Below are positions 8,857-17,310 of a DNA stretch of 64,000 nucleotides, piece after piece (within the stretch, counting starts at the first letter, position 1; each line of letters opens with the position of its first letter). This DNA comes from Streptomyces deccanensis. Lineage in GTDB: Bacteria > Actinomycetota > Actinomycetes > Streptomycetales > Streptomycetaceae. Made by a program: the position numbers and the translations under genes. The notes beneath the pieces were generated by a model. The model saw nothing but the letters and a program-made list of their open reading frames with translations. It was not told where the DNA came from and searched no databases. Location: contig NZ_CP092431.1 of the NCBI RefSeq assembly GCF_022385335.1, positions 4,588,001-4,652,000 of the forward strand. The letters run 5' to 3'.

Positions 8857-10500
8857 GTGAACGGTCCCCTCATCGTCCAATCCGACAAAACACTGCTCCT
8901 GGAAGTCGACCACGAGCAGGCGGACGAGTGCCGTCGGGCCATCGCGCCCTTCGCCGAGTTGGAGCGGGCGCCCGAGCACATCCACACCTACCGGGTGACA
9001 CCGCTCGGGCTGTGGAACGCGCGCGCCGCCGGCCACGACGCCGAGCAGGTCGTGGACGCGTTGGTGCAGTACAGCCGCTACCCGGTGCCGCACGCGCTGC
9101 TCGTGGACGTCGCCGAGACGATGGACCGCTACGGCCGCCTCACCCTCTCCAAGCACCCGACCCACGGTCTGGTGCTGACCACCACCGACCGGCCGGTGCT
9201 GGAGGAGATCCTGCGGTCGAAGAAGGTCGCCCCGCTCGTCGGGGCCCGGATCGACCCCGACACCGTCGCCGTGCACCCCTCGGAGCGCGGGCAGATCAAG
9301 CAGACCCTGCTGAAGCTGGGCTGGCCCGCCGAGGACCTCGCCGGGTACGTGGACGGTGAGGCGCACCCGATCGAGCTGGCCGAGGACGGCTGGGCGTTGC
9401 GGCCCTACCAGAAGCAGGCCGTGGAGAACTTCTGGCACGGCGGCAGCGGCGTCGTCGTCCTGCCCTGCGGGGCCGGGAAGACCCTCGTCGGCGCCGGGTC
9501 CATGGCCCAGGCCAAGTCGACGACCCTCATCCTCGTCACCAACACCGTCTCCGCGCGGCAGTGGAAGCACGAGCTGGTGAAGCGGACCTCGCTGACCGAG
9601 GAGGAGATCGGCGAGTACAGCGGGACCCGCAAGGAGATCCGCCCGGTCACCATCGCCACCTACCAGGTGCTGACGACCCGGCGGAAGGGCGTCTACCCGC
9701 ACCTGGAGCTGTTCGACTCCCGTGACTGGGGCCTCATCGTCTACGACGAGGTTCACCTGCTGCCCGCGCCGGTCTTCAAGTTCACCGCCGATCTCCAGGC
9801 CCGGCGGCGGCTGGGGCTGACGGCCACGCTCGTCCGGGAGGACGGGCGCGAGTCGGACGTGTTCTCGCTGATCGGGCCCAAGCGGTTCGACGCGCCCTGG
9901 AAGGAGATCGAGGCGCAGGGCTACATCGCGCCCGCCAACTGCGTCGAGGTCCGGGTGAACCTGACCGACTCCGAGCGGCTCGCGTACGCCACCGCCGAGC
10001 AGGAGGAGAAGTACCGCTTCTGTTCCACCACCGCGACCAAGCGGAAGGTGGCCGAGGCGATCGTCCGCCGGTTCGCGGGGCAGCAGATCCTCGTCATCGG
10101 GCAGTACATCGACCAGCTCGACGAGTTGGGCGCCCATCTGGACGCGCCGGTGATCAAGGGCGAGACCAGCAACGCGCAGCGCGAGAAGCTCTTCGACGCG
10201 TTCCGGCAGGGCGAGATCAACGTGCTCGTCGTGTCGAAGGTCGCGAACTTCTCCATCGACCTGCCCGAGGCCACCGTCGCCATCCAGGTCTCCGGCACCT
10301 TCGGCTCACGCCAGGAGGAGGCGCAGCGCCTCGGCCGGGTCCTGCGCCCGAAGGCCGACGGCCACCAGGCGCACTTCTACTCCGTGGTCGCCCGCGACAC
10401 CATCGACCAGGACTTCGCCGCCCACCGCCAGCGCTTCCTGGCCGAACAGGGCTACGCCTACCGGATCATGGACGCGGACGAACTCCTGTCGGAGGGCTGA
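8857..10500 (+). CDS. XPB/Rad25-type DNA repair helicase
   Basis: 547 residues from GTG, preceded by GAAAGGTG. An N-terminal damage-recognition-like region of about 170 residues precedes a superfamily 2 helicase core: ALRPYQKQAVENFW (Q-like motif), LPCGAGKT (Walker A), YDEVH (DEAH-box variant), LTATLVREDG (motif III with the RED motif of XPB) and a C-terminal helicase domain ending RLGRVLRPKADG (motif VI). Bacterial XPB proteins are 3'-5' helicases linked to DNA repair. The divergent YqhA-IstB gene starts 91 bp upstream. A far upstream extension of the frame is antisense to that gene and was rejected. Confidence 0.92.
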   Translation: MNGPLIVQSDKTLLLEVDHEQADECRRAIAPFAELERAPEHIHTYRVTPLGLWNARAAGHDAEQVVDALVQYSRYPVPHALLVDVAETMDRYGRLTLSKHPTHGLVLTTTDRPVLEEILRSKKVAPLVGARIDPDTVAVHPSERGQIKQTLLKLGWPAEDLAGYVDGEAHPIELAEDGWALRPYQKQAVENFWHGGSGVVVLPCGAGKTLVGAGSMAQAKSTTLILVTNTVSARQWKHELVKRTSLTEEEIGEYSGTRKEIRPVTIATYQVLTTRRKGVYPHLELFDSRDWGLIVYDEVHLLPAPVFKFTADLQARRRLGLTATLVREDGRESDVFSLIGPKRFDAPWKEIEAQGYIAPANCVEVRVNLTDSERLAYATAEQEEKYRFCSTTATKRKVAEAIVRRFAGQQILVIGQYIDQLDELGAHLDAPVIKGETSNAQREKLFDAFRQGEINVLVVSKVANFSIDLPEATVAIQVSGTFGSRQEEAQRLGRVLRPKADGHQAHFYSVVARDTIDQDFAAHRQRFLAEQGYAYRIMDADELLSEG

Positions 10501-10564
10501 GGACGGAGGCCGCCTTGAGTGCGGGCAGCGGGAACCACGTCGTCGGGCCCTGGAGTCGGGCGGC

Positions 10565-10656
10565 GCAGGGCGGTTGAGGCGTCGGTGCACACGGCTGAGG
10601 CGTCGGTGCAGGGCGGTTGAGGCGTCGGGGCAGGGCGGTCAGTCGTCGGGGCAGGG
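10565..10656. repeat. Tandem repeat, four degenerate 21-22-bp units
   Basis: Units starting at 10565, 10587, 10608 and 10630 follow the pattern GCAGGGCGGTTGAGGCGTCGG with small changes and a partial fifth unit. The array fills the gap between the XPB stop and the small minus-strand gene. Nothing in it looks coding. Confidence 0.8.
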
Positions 10657-10690
10657 GTGATCAACGGGTCGCGCACGGCGGCCCGGGGGA

Positions 10691-10888
10691 TCACCGGCGG
10701 CGTACGCCCGCTTCCTCCGCGTACTCGCCGAGGATGACGACGTTGAAGGCGGCGCTCGCGAAGACCTTGACGGCGCGCAGGGCGTCGCCGAGGCGGTGAC
10801 GGTGGTGGTGGTCGTCGAGGCCGGTCGCGCCGGGCGGCGGACCGGGTCGGCCGGAGGCCGAGGCTGGGATGAAGGTCGCTGCACTCAT
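10691..10888 (-). CDS. Small conserved hypothetical protein
   Basis: 65 residues beginning MSAATFIPASASG, with GGAG five bases upstream of the ATG. A His/Arg-rich stretch (DDHHHRHRLGD) precedes a helix ALRAVKVFASAAFNVVILGEYAE that is mildly hydrophobic. Short proteins ending in AFNVVILGEYAEEAG-like sequence recur in Streptomyces beside helicase genes, as far as I recall. No domain or function can be given. The tandem-repeat array lies at its 3' side. Confidence 0.5.
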   Translation of the reverse strand: MSAATFIPASASGRPGPPPGATGLDDHHHRHRLGDALRAVKVFASAAFNVVILGEYAEEAGVRRR

Positions 10889-11192
10889 GTCTCCATGGTG
10901 GAACGTCCGCCTGTGGAACGCGTCGGTCTGCGGGGTGAGTGCGCTGAGTCCCCGGCTCCCCCTCAGGGCCAGGCCTCCCGTAGTACCGGCGTCGTACGGA
11001 CCCCCTAGGGGTACGGCGGACGGGACCGGACAGGACCCGGAAAAAATCCGTTGGCATCCGCCCCCTCCCCTCACCTACACTCTCCGCTCTTGCCCGCCTC
11101 CCGTCCGTGGAGCGCCGCCGTCCGGACGGAAACCGGCCGGTCACCGCCGTCAGGCGTACCCCCAGCTCCCGTAGGCCCCCGGAGGCACTCCC
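10889..11192. promoter_or_regulatory. Upstream region of the HelR gene, with a possible promoter
   Basis: No gene is visible here. A TACACT hexamer at 11076-11081 could be a -10 element with a loose -35 (TTGGCA, 11051-11056) at a long 19-base spacing. A CCCCTAGGGG palindrome lies at about 11002-11011. The GGAGG ribosome-binding site of HelR is at the right end. I did not find the known rifamycin-associated element consensus by eye. Confidence 0.35.
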
Positions 11193-13262
11193 TTGTCCGC
11201 GCACCCCACCGCCGACCCCGCCGCCCCCACCGAGCCGGCCGACCCCCTCTCCCGCGAGCGCTCCCATCTCGCCGCCTCCCGTGCCGCGTTGCGGGCCATG
11301 CGGGAGGACGTGCAGGCGCTGGACATCAAGGACGTCACCGCGAACTGGGTGAACGCGGAGGTACTCGCCCGCCAGATCGAGGAGCGGATCAAGGCCCTCG
11401 CGGACCTGAGCCACACCCCGCTCTTCTTCGGCCGCCTCGACTATCTGCACGCGCCGGGCGCGGAGCAGGCCGAGGGGGCGGAGGGGGAGCGCTTCTACAT
11501 CGGGCGCCGGCACGTGCACGACGCGGACGGCGACCCGATGGTCATCGACTGGCGCGCCCCCGTCTCGCAGCCGTTCTACCGGGCGTCGAAGACCGACCCC
11601 ATGGACGTCGGCCTGCGCCGCCGCTTCGGGTACACCGGCGGCGACCTCACCGCGTACGAGGACGAGCACCTCTCCGACCCTGCCGAGGCGGCGGCCACCA
11701 GCAAGCTGCTCCAGCAGGAGATCGAGCGTCCGCGTGTCGGCCCGATGCGGGACATCGTGGCGACGATCCAGCCGGAGCAGGACGAGATCGTCCGCTCGGA
11801 CCTGTCCGGCAGCCTCTGCGTCCAGGGCGGCCCCGGCACCGGCAAGACCGCGGTCGGCCTGCACCGGGTCGCCTACCTCCTCTACGCCCACCGCGAGCGG
11901 CTGTCCCGCACCGGCACCCTCGTCATCGGGCCGAACCGCTCCTTCCTCCACTACATCGAGCAGGTCCTGCCCGCGCTGGGCGAGCTGGAGGTCAAGCAGG
12001 CGACCGTCGACGACCTCGTCGCCCATGTCGAGGTGCGGGGCGCGGACGACGCGGCGGCGGCCGTCGTGAAGGGCGACGCCCGCATGGCCGAGGTGCTCCG
12101 CCGGGCCGTACGGTCGCACGTCACGCTGCCCACCGAGCCCGTCGTGGTCGTCCGGGGTTCGCGTCGCTGGCGGGTGCCGGCGTACGAACTCGAAGGCATC
12201 GTGCGGGAGTTGCTGGACCGGGACATCCGCTACGGGGCCGCGCGGGACGCCCTGCCGCAGCGGATCGCGCACGCCGTGCTGGTGCAGATGGAGCGGGCGG
12301 GTGAGGCGCCCGACGACCGGGTGCAGGACGCGGTGGCGCGCAACGCGGCCGTGAAGGCGGCCGTCAAGGCGATCTGGCCGCCCGTGGACCCGGCGAAGCT
12401 CGTGATGCGGCTCCTCTCCGACGCCGACTTCCTCGCCGAGCACGCGGACGGGCTCCTGACCGAGGAGGAGCGCAAGACGATCCTGTGGGCGAAGCCGGCG
12501 CGGAGCGTGAAGTCGGTGAAGTGGTCGGCCGCCGACGCCGTGCTGATCGACGAGACCACGGACCTGGTGCAGCGCACGCATTCCCTCGGCCATGTCGTGC
12601 TCGACGAGGCGCAGGACCTCTCCCCCATGCAGTACCGGGCGGTGGGCCGCCGCTGCACCACCGGTTCGGCGACGGTCCTCGGCGACCTCGCGCAGGGCAC
12701 GACGCCCTGGGCGACGCGGAGTTGGGAGGAGGCGCTGACGCATCTCGGCAAGACGGAGGCGCATGTGGAGGAGCTGACGGCAGGTTTCCGCGTCCCGACC
12801 GACGTCATCACGTACGCCTCACGGCTCCTGCCGCACATCGCGCCCGGTCTGACGCCGGTCGCGTCCGTCCGGGAGAACCCGGGCTTCTTCGACGTACGGC
12901 CGAGCGCCGACGACTCCCAAGTGGTGGCCGCCTGCGAGGAGTTGCTCCGCAACGAGGGCTCGGTCGGCCTCATCGCCGCCGACGCCCGTGTCCCCGCGCT
13001 CGCCGAGGCGCTGACGGCGGCGGGGATCACCTACCTCGCGCCCGGCGAGGAGACCACGCACGAGACCCGCCTCACCCTCGTCCCGGCCTCGCTCGCCAAG
13101 GGCCTCGAGTACGACTACGTGGTGCTGGACGAGCCGCAGGCCGTCGTCGACGGGGAGCCCGACGAACGGACCGGCCTGCGCCGTCTGTACGTGGCCCTCA
13201 CCCGAGCGGTGTCGGGCCTGATCGTCACCCACGCGGCCCCGCTGCCCCCGCAGCTCGTCTAG
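11193..13262 (+). CDS. helR: HelD/HelR-type RNA polymerase-recycling ATPase (UvrD-like)
   Basis: 689 residues from TTG at a GGAGG-spaced start. The N-terminal coiled helices (SRERSHLAASRAALRAMRED) are the arm that HelD proteins push into RNA polymerase. A superfamily 1A motor follows: Walker A GGPGTGKTAVGLHR, motif II VLDEAQDLSP, motif III VLGDLAQGT and C-terminal YVALTRAVSGL. Actinobacterial members release stalled polymerase and can displace rifampicin. The arrangement and length fit HelR rather than UvrD/PcrA, which are longer and lack this arm. Its stop overlaps that of the converging reductase (shared CTAG). Confidence 0.85.
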   Translation: MSAHPTADPAAPTEPADPLSRERSHLAASRAALRAMREDVQALDIKDVTANWVNAEVLARQIEERIKALADLSHTPLFFGRLDYLHAPGAEQAEGAEGERFYIGRRHVHDADGDPMVIDWRAPVSQPFYRASKTDPMDVGLRRRFGYTGGDLTAYEDEHLSDPAEAAATSKLLQQEIERPRVGPMRDIVATIQPEQDEIVRSDLSGSLCVQGGPGTGKTAVGLHRVAYLLYAHRERLSRTGTLVIGPNRSFLHYIEQVLPALGELEVKQATVDDLVAHVEVRGADDAAAAVVKGDARMAEVLRRAVRSHVTLPTEPVVVVRGSRRWRVPAYELEGIVRELLDRDIRYGAARDALPQRIAHAVLVQMERAGEAPDDRVQDAVARNAAVKAAVKAIWPPVDPAKLVMRLLSDADFLAEHADGLLTEEERKTILWAKPARSVKSVKWSAADAVLIDETTDLVQRTHSLGHVVLDEAQDLSPMQYRAVGRRCTTGSATVLGDLAQGTTPWATRSWEEALTHLGKTEAHVEELTAGFRVPTDVITYASRLLPHIAPGLTPVASVRENPGFFDVRPSADDSQVVAACEELLRNEGSVGLIAADARVPALAEALTAAGITYLAPGEETTHETRLTLVPASLAKGLEYDYVVLDEPQAVVDGEPDERTGLRRLYVALTRAVSGLIVTHAAPLPPQLV

Positions 13263-13900
13263 CGTCGGCTGAACGTCAGGTGTGTGACCCCGCTGGGTGA
13301 GGAGACGGCCTCGATGTCGTAGTCCTTCTCCAGGCCCTCCAGCCCGTCCCAGAGGCGTTCGCCCCGGCCGAGCAGGACAGGGGTCACCACGACGTGCAGG
13401 TGGTCGATGAGCCCGGCGGCGAAGAAGTCCCGGACCACGGTGACCCCACCGCCGATGCGTACGTCCTGGCCGTCCGCCGCCTCGCGGGCCGCCTCCAGCG
13501 CCTCGGCGGGTGAGGCGTCGAGGAAGTGGAAGGTCGTCCCGCCCTCCATCCGGATCGACGGCCGGGGATGGTGGGTGAGGACGAAGGTCGGGGTGTGGAA
13601 GGGCGGGTTGGGCCCCCACCACCCCTTCCACTCCGGGTCCTCGTGCCATCCGGGGTAGCCGAACTTCCCCGCGCCCATGATCTCGGCCCCGACCCCGGGC
13701 TGGAACTTCCGCGCGAAGGCGTCGTCGAGGCCGGCTGTCCCGCCGGATCCGCCGGTCGCCTCGCTCCACCACCGGGTGGCAAACATCCACTCGTGCAGCC
13801 GTTCACCGGCGTGGCCGAACGGCGCGTCGCGGCTCAGGCCCTCACCGGTGCCGAAGCCGTCGAGCGAGACGGAGAAGTTGTGGACGCGGGCGAGTGACAT
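13259..13900 (-). CDS. RibD/dihydrofolate-reductase-fold oxidoreductase
   Basis: 213 residues from ATG at 13900 behind GGGAG. The fold signature is the N-terminal VHNFSVSLDGFGTG and the later FVLTHHPR, GGVTVVRDFFAAGLIDHL and TPVLLGRGERLWDGL, typical of small RibD C-terminal/DHFR-like reductases such as YyaP/YwjB. These use NADPH on unknown substrates. The protein is slightly longer than the usual 180-190 residues because of an insert around residues 45-75 (WWSEATGGSGGTAGLDDAF). It converges on helR with a four-base overlap of stop codons. Confidence 0.88.
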   Translation of the reverse strand: MSLARVHNFSVSLDGFGTGEGLSRDAPFGHAGERLHEWMFATRWWSEATGGSGGTAGLDDAFARKFQPGVGAEIMGAGKFGYPGWHEDPEWKGWWGPNPPFHTPTFVLTHHPRPSIRMEGGTTFHFLDASPAEALEAAREAADGQDVRIGGGVTVVRDFFAAGLIDHLHVVVTPVLLGRGERLWDGLEGLEKDYDIEAVSSPSGVTHLTFSRR

Positions 13901-14098
13901 GGCTGGTGACTCCCTTTCATCCGCTGGTCGAGCGTCGTGGGCCGGGACGACCGGCCCGGTCATGAGGGAGATGATGGCGGCCAGGACACGCCTCGCATAC
14001 TCCCGTGACGGCACAGCCGCCGCCGGGGGTCCGACGGCCACCCGGATGGGCGGTCCACGTGTTCACGCCACCCCAGGCAGGTGGCTGTGCACACGCGT

Positions 14099-14130
14099 CG
14101 GCCCCCGGCGACCGAGGTCGCCGGGGGCCG
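14099..14130. terminator. Strong hairpin terminator
   Basis: A perfect 15-bp stem (CGGCCCCCGGCGACC facing GGTCGCCGGGGGCCG) with a two-base nominal loop lies just beyond the stop of the protease lipoprotein gene. No U-run is present, as is usual in Streptomyces. Confidence 0.75.
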
Positions 14131-14148
14131 ATCAGGTGCGAGGGCGCT

Positions 14149-15405
14149 CTACTTGAACTTGTTGCTGGTCGCCAGGTAGACCTGCTTCGCGTTCTTGCCG
14201 AGGCGCGGCCCGGTGATGAACGTGGAGCGGTCGCTGAGGGAGTTGTTGGAGACCAGGTAGGTGCGGCCCTTGTGGGTCATGAACCAGGGGCCGCCGGAGG
14301 CGCCGCCGTTCATGGTGCAGCCGACCATGTACTGGGCCGGGTAGTCGCTCGGGTAGCTGTAGCCGAGGACGAAGCGCTTGGTGGCGCCCTGGCAGTGGTA
14401 CATCTTCGAGCCGTCGTACGGGGCCTCGGCCGGGTAGCCGCGCACCTTCATGTTCTTGACCTTGTTGGCGGCGGGCGCGTTGAACCACACCGGCAGTGCC
14501 GAACCGAGGCGCTCCTCAAGGGACTTGGAGCCCTTCTCCGGCTTCACGTGCAGCACCGCGTAGTCGTACGCGGCGGCCACGGTGCCCTGGCTCGCGGCGC
14601 CGCCCTTGATCCAGGTCCCGGAGGTGGTGGCCCAGTCGGCCCAGGCGACGCCGTACGGGGAGACGTTGCTGGCGCGGTAGTTGGCCGACGCCTGGCTGAT
14701 GTTCAGCTTGCCCGTGTTGTTGAAGGACGGGACGAAGGCGATGTTGCGGTACCAGCCGCCGCCCTTGCCCGCGTGCACACAGTGCCCGGCGGTCCACACG
14801 AGGTTGGACTTGCCCGGGTGCGCCGGGTCCTTCACGACCGCGGCGGAGCAGACGCTCGACCCCTGGGGGGTGGTGAAGAAGAGCTTGCCAACCGGGGGCG
14901 CGTACTTGTGGTAGGTCGCCTTGACGCGGCCGGCCTGCTGCTTCTTGACCTTGCCGTCGGGCAGCCAGACCTGGGTGGTCTTGCCGGCACCGGTGGCGGT
15001 GTTGCCGGCCTCGGCGATCGCCGGCAGGTCGGGCAGGTTCTCCTCGGCCTCGGCGATGCGCTCCGGCGTCCAGAAGTTCTCGATGTACGGGTTGGCGAAG
15101 TCCTCCGCCTTGGAGGCCCAGTCGCCGCTGAAGTCCTGCCAGCCACCGTCCTTCCACTTCCGCAGCGCGTCACCGGACAGCTCGGTCGGCACGCCCTTCG
15201 GGAGCTTGAAGCCGCCGACGGTCGTGTCACCGCCGCTCTCGTTCTCTCCGGTGTCGATGTTGTCGCCCGCGTCCGCCTGGGCGGTCGTGGAGTCGGAGGC
15301 CTTGGCCCCACTCTCCTCGGTCTTGCTGCAGGCAGTGGTAGTGACCATGACCGCGGCGATCACGGCGGCAGCGGCCGTGAGGCCGCGGCGGCGTATGAAT
15401 GGCAT
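14149..15405 (-). CDS. Secreted trypsin-like serine protease lipoprotein
   Basis: 418 residues. An N-terminal signal with twin-basic start (MPFIRRRGL) ends in a lipobox-like TTAC at about residue 26, so the protein is probably anchored to the outer membrane face. A Thr/Ser/Gly linker follows. The catalytic triad of the chymotrypsin fold is visible: His in WTAGHCV, Asp in AYDYAVL and Ser in NGGASGGPW. Cysteines near the active sites likely form disulfides. The family acts on extracellular peptides, and no inhibitor or pro-domain is obvious. The terminator at 14099-14130 follows. A longer upstream reading has no support. Confidence 0.88.
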   Translation of the reverse strand: MPFIRRRGLTAAAAVIAAVMVTTTACSKTEESGAKASDSTTAQADAGDNIDTGENESGGDTTVGGFKLPKGVPTELSGDALRKWKDGGWQDFSGDWASKAEDFANPYIENFWTPERIAEAEENLPDLPAIAEAGNTATGAGKTTQVWLPDGKVKKQQAGRVKATYHKYAPPVGKLFFTTPQGSSVCSAAVVKDPAHPGKSNLVWTAGHCVHAGKGGGWYRNIAFVPSFNNTGKLNISQASANYRASNVSPYGVAWADWATTSGTWIKGGAASQGTVAAAYDYAVLHVKPEKGSKSLEERLGSALPVWFNAPAANKVKNMKVRGYPAEAPYDGSKMYHCQGATKRFVLGYSYPSDYPAQYMVGCTMNGGASGGPWFMTHKGRTYLVSNNSLSDRSTFITGPRLGKNAKQVYLATSNKFK

Positions 15406-15719
15406 GGAGCCCGTCCCCGTGTGATGAAACTTGTCATGCCCCCGCTTGGCTGGGGCGAGACAACTATGCACGCGCGTGAGGGCCTGATGATCGCCAAGGC
15501 GCTCTTCACGTCGACTTCGCACACAACAACTACGCGGCGGATATCTACCTGTGATGTGGCGCGTCCGCATCCATCGGACAAGGCCGGGCCCAACTCACAA
15601 GTTCTTCACAATGATTGATTCTTCATCACTCCGACACCTCCCGCCTCTTGTGCACTACCCGCGAGTAGCGCCAATCTGACCTGCGCATGCCATCCCCCAG
15701 GCGGGCTCAGGAGGTCGCA
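15406..15719. promoter_or_regulatory. Divergent promoter region between the protease and NPP1 genes
   Basis: A 314-base region without a gene, with unusually AT-rich islands. At 15655-15668 is a 14-base near-palindrome, CTACCCGCGAGTAG, with one mismatched pair. It sits 52 bases before the NPP1 start and is a possible operator. No confident -35/-10 pair was found. Confidence 0.35.
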
Positions 15720-16505
15720 GTGAAGACAGGTTCACGCACGCGCGCATCGCGTCGTTTCCGCAGATCCGCCGTGGTGGTCGGCGCCGCCGTCGCGCTGGTG
15801 GTCGGCGTGGCCGGCAGTGCGTACGCGGCTCCGCCCGGCGCGCTGCCCGCCAACGCGGAGGCGCTGGAGACGACGTGGCAGCCGGCGTACGACTACGACA
15901 CCGACGGCTGTTACTCGACGCCCGCGATCGGCCCGACGGGCACGGTCAACGGCGGCCTGAAGCCCACCGGTTCACTGAGCGGCGACTGCCGCGATCGGTC
16001 CGACCTGGACAACACCAACGGCTACTCGCGCTACAAGTGCAACAACGGCTGGTGCGCGATCATGTACGACCTCTACTTCGAGAAGGACCAGGCGGTCGCG
16101 GGCAGCAGCATCGGCGGCCACCGGCACGACTGGGAGCACGTCGTGGTCTGGGTGCAGAACGGCACGGCCCAGTACGTCTCGACGTCCGCCCACGGCGGCT
16201 TCACCGTGCACGCCGCGTCGGCGGTCCGCTGGGACGGCACGCACCCGAAGATCGTCTACCACAAGGACGGCATCCGGACGCACTGCTTCCGCCTCGCGGG
16301 CTCCAACGACGAGCCGCCGGAGAACCACGAGGGCACCTGGCAGTACCCGCCGCTCGTCGGCTGGAACGGCTACCCGGCCGGCGTCCGCGACATCCTCGTC
16401 TCCCACGACTTCGGCAGCGCCAACTTCGGCCTCAAGGACGGCAGTTTCGCCTCGAACCTCACCAAGGCCAAGCCGTCGGGGATCTCCTTCGACCCCAACG
16501 CGTAG
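15720..16505 (+). CDS. NPP1-family secreted protein (necrosis-inducing-like)
   Basis: 261 residues from a GTG preceded by AGGAGG. A Sec signal peptide (KTGSRTRASRRFRRSAVVVG ... AGSAYA) is followed by the NPP1 fold with its hallmark heptapeptide GHRHDWE, the metal and phospholipid-binding core of Nep1-like proteins. Also seen are CYSTPAI near the start and CNNGWCAIMYDLYFEKD before the core, which could supply disulfides. NLPs are cytolytic to plant cells in pathogens, while Streptomyces homologues are of unknown role. Downstream lies a dispersed repeat and hairpin. Confidence 0.9.
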   Translation: MKTGSRTRASRRFRRSAVVVGAAVALVVGVAGSAYAAPPGALPANAEALETTWQPAYDYDTDGCYSTPAIGPTGTVNGGLKPTGSLSGDCRDRSDLDNTNGYSRYKCNNGWCAIMYDLYFEKDQAVAGSSIGGHRHDWEHVVVWVQNGTAQYVSTSAHGGFTVHAASAVRWDGTHPKIVYHKDGIRTHCFRLAGSNDEPPENHEGTWQYPPLVGWNGYPAGVRDILVSHDFGSANFGLKDGSFASNLTKAKPSGISFDPNA

Positions 16506-16594
16506 CCCTGCGGGCTGCCCTGCCGAGGGGGGTGCGCTGTGGGGTGGGTGCGCTGTGGGGTGGGTGCGTTTTCGGGTGCGGGTGCGCGGGGCTT

Positions 16595-16617
16595 CTCGCG
16601 CAGTTCCCCGCGCCCCT
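16595..16617. repeat. Copy of the dispersed inverted-repeat family
   Basis: A perfect copy of the 23-base arm also seen at 2807-2829, here read as CTCGCGCAGTTCCCCGCGCC and on. It lies in the convergent gap after the NPP1 gene and directly abuts the hairpin at 16618-16646. Confidence 0.85.
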
Positions 16618-16646
16618 GAAAGACAGGGGCTGCGCCCCGTGCTTTC
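16618..16646. terminator. Hairpin between convergent genes
   Basis: GAAAGACAGGGGC faces GCCCCGTGCTTTC with two mismatches and a three-base loop. It is the same inner hairpin as at 2828-2861 and probably serves both converging genes. Confidence 0.6.
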
Positions 16647-16664
16647 ATCCCGCGGCGGCCCCGG

Positions 16665-17180
16665 CTACGGCGCGTACGCCAGGGCCAGGAAGCCCACCAG
16701 GTAGGCGGCCACGAACAGGGGTGGCACCCACTGTTCCAGGCGGGTCAGCGGCACGTACCGGCGCCAGTCCTCGCCCTCTCCCAGCTCGGTCCATTCGGCG
16801 CGGGAGTAGGCGTAGGCCGGGAGCCGTTTCTCGAACGCGCCGATGACCGCCCACTTCGCGGTGTTCAGCTGGCGGTAGGAACGGACCATCAGGTACCAGG
16901 CAGCGCACTGCCCGACGAGAATCAGCAGACCGGCGAGGAGCAGCCACACCGACACCCGTCCCGGACGCGGCCCGAGCCCGCCGACCATGGCCGTGGCGAT
17001 GGCGCTGTTGAGCGACAGGAAGAAGGTGTTGGCAGCGCCTCGCCGCGCGCTGACGCGGTCGGCCGTCTCGACACAGAGCTTGTACTGCTCGAAGAGCACG
17101 CCCAGATAAGGGGTGTTGGCGGGCGTGTAACTGTCGGGCGCGACGTCGGAGTTCCACAGGGAGTGGTGGAGGTCTGCCAT
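16665..17180 (-). CDS. Small integral membrane protein, RipA-like
   Basis: 171 residues. An N-terminal soluble helix (YLGVLFEQYKLCVETADRVS) is followed by hydrophobic helices at about 55-75, 82-103 and 150-168. The pattern of an ADR(V/I)SxRRxxAN helix, then two membrane segments, then a short Tyr/Trp-rich loop recalls the family annotated as RipA-like octameric membrane proteins. It is divergent from the 2TM gene at 17311 across 130 bp, so the two could be co-regulated. ATG at 17180 (MADLHHSL) was preferred to an extension of eleven residues. The ribosome-binding site is weak. Family assignment is from memory and moderate. Confidence 0.55.
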   Translation of the reverse strand: MADLHHSLWNSDVAPDSYTPANTPYLGVLFEQYKLCVETADRVSARRGAANTFFLSLNSAIATAMVGGLGPRPGRVSVWLLLAGLLILVGQCAAWYLMVRSYRQLNTAKWAVIGAFEKRLPAYAYSRAEWTELGEGEDWRRYVPLTRLEQWVPPLFVAAYLVGFLALAYAP

Positions 17181-17310
17181 CCGCCCATCATGTCCGCCGC
17201 GCCGGAATCCCACCGGTACGGGCCGTCAGGTGCCACGAAAGAGCGAATCGGACCCGGTAATCCCCCTTGTTCGATTGCGCGTCGCGGCCGGCTCGGATCT
17301 GTTGCTGTTC

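Noticed and set aside
10458..12764. Long minus-strand frame over HelR
   Set aside because: It is rich in Arg/His/Gly, has no domain and mirrors the codon bias of helR.
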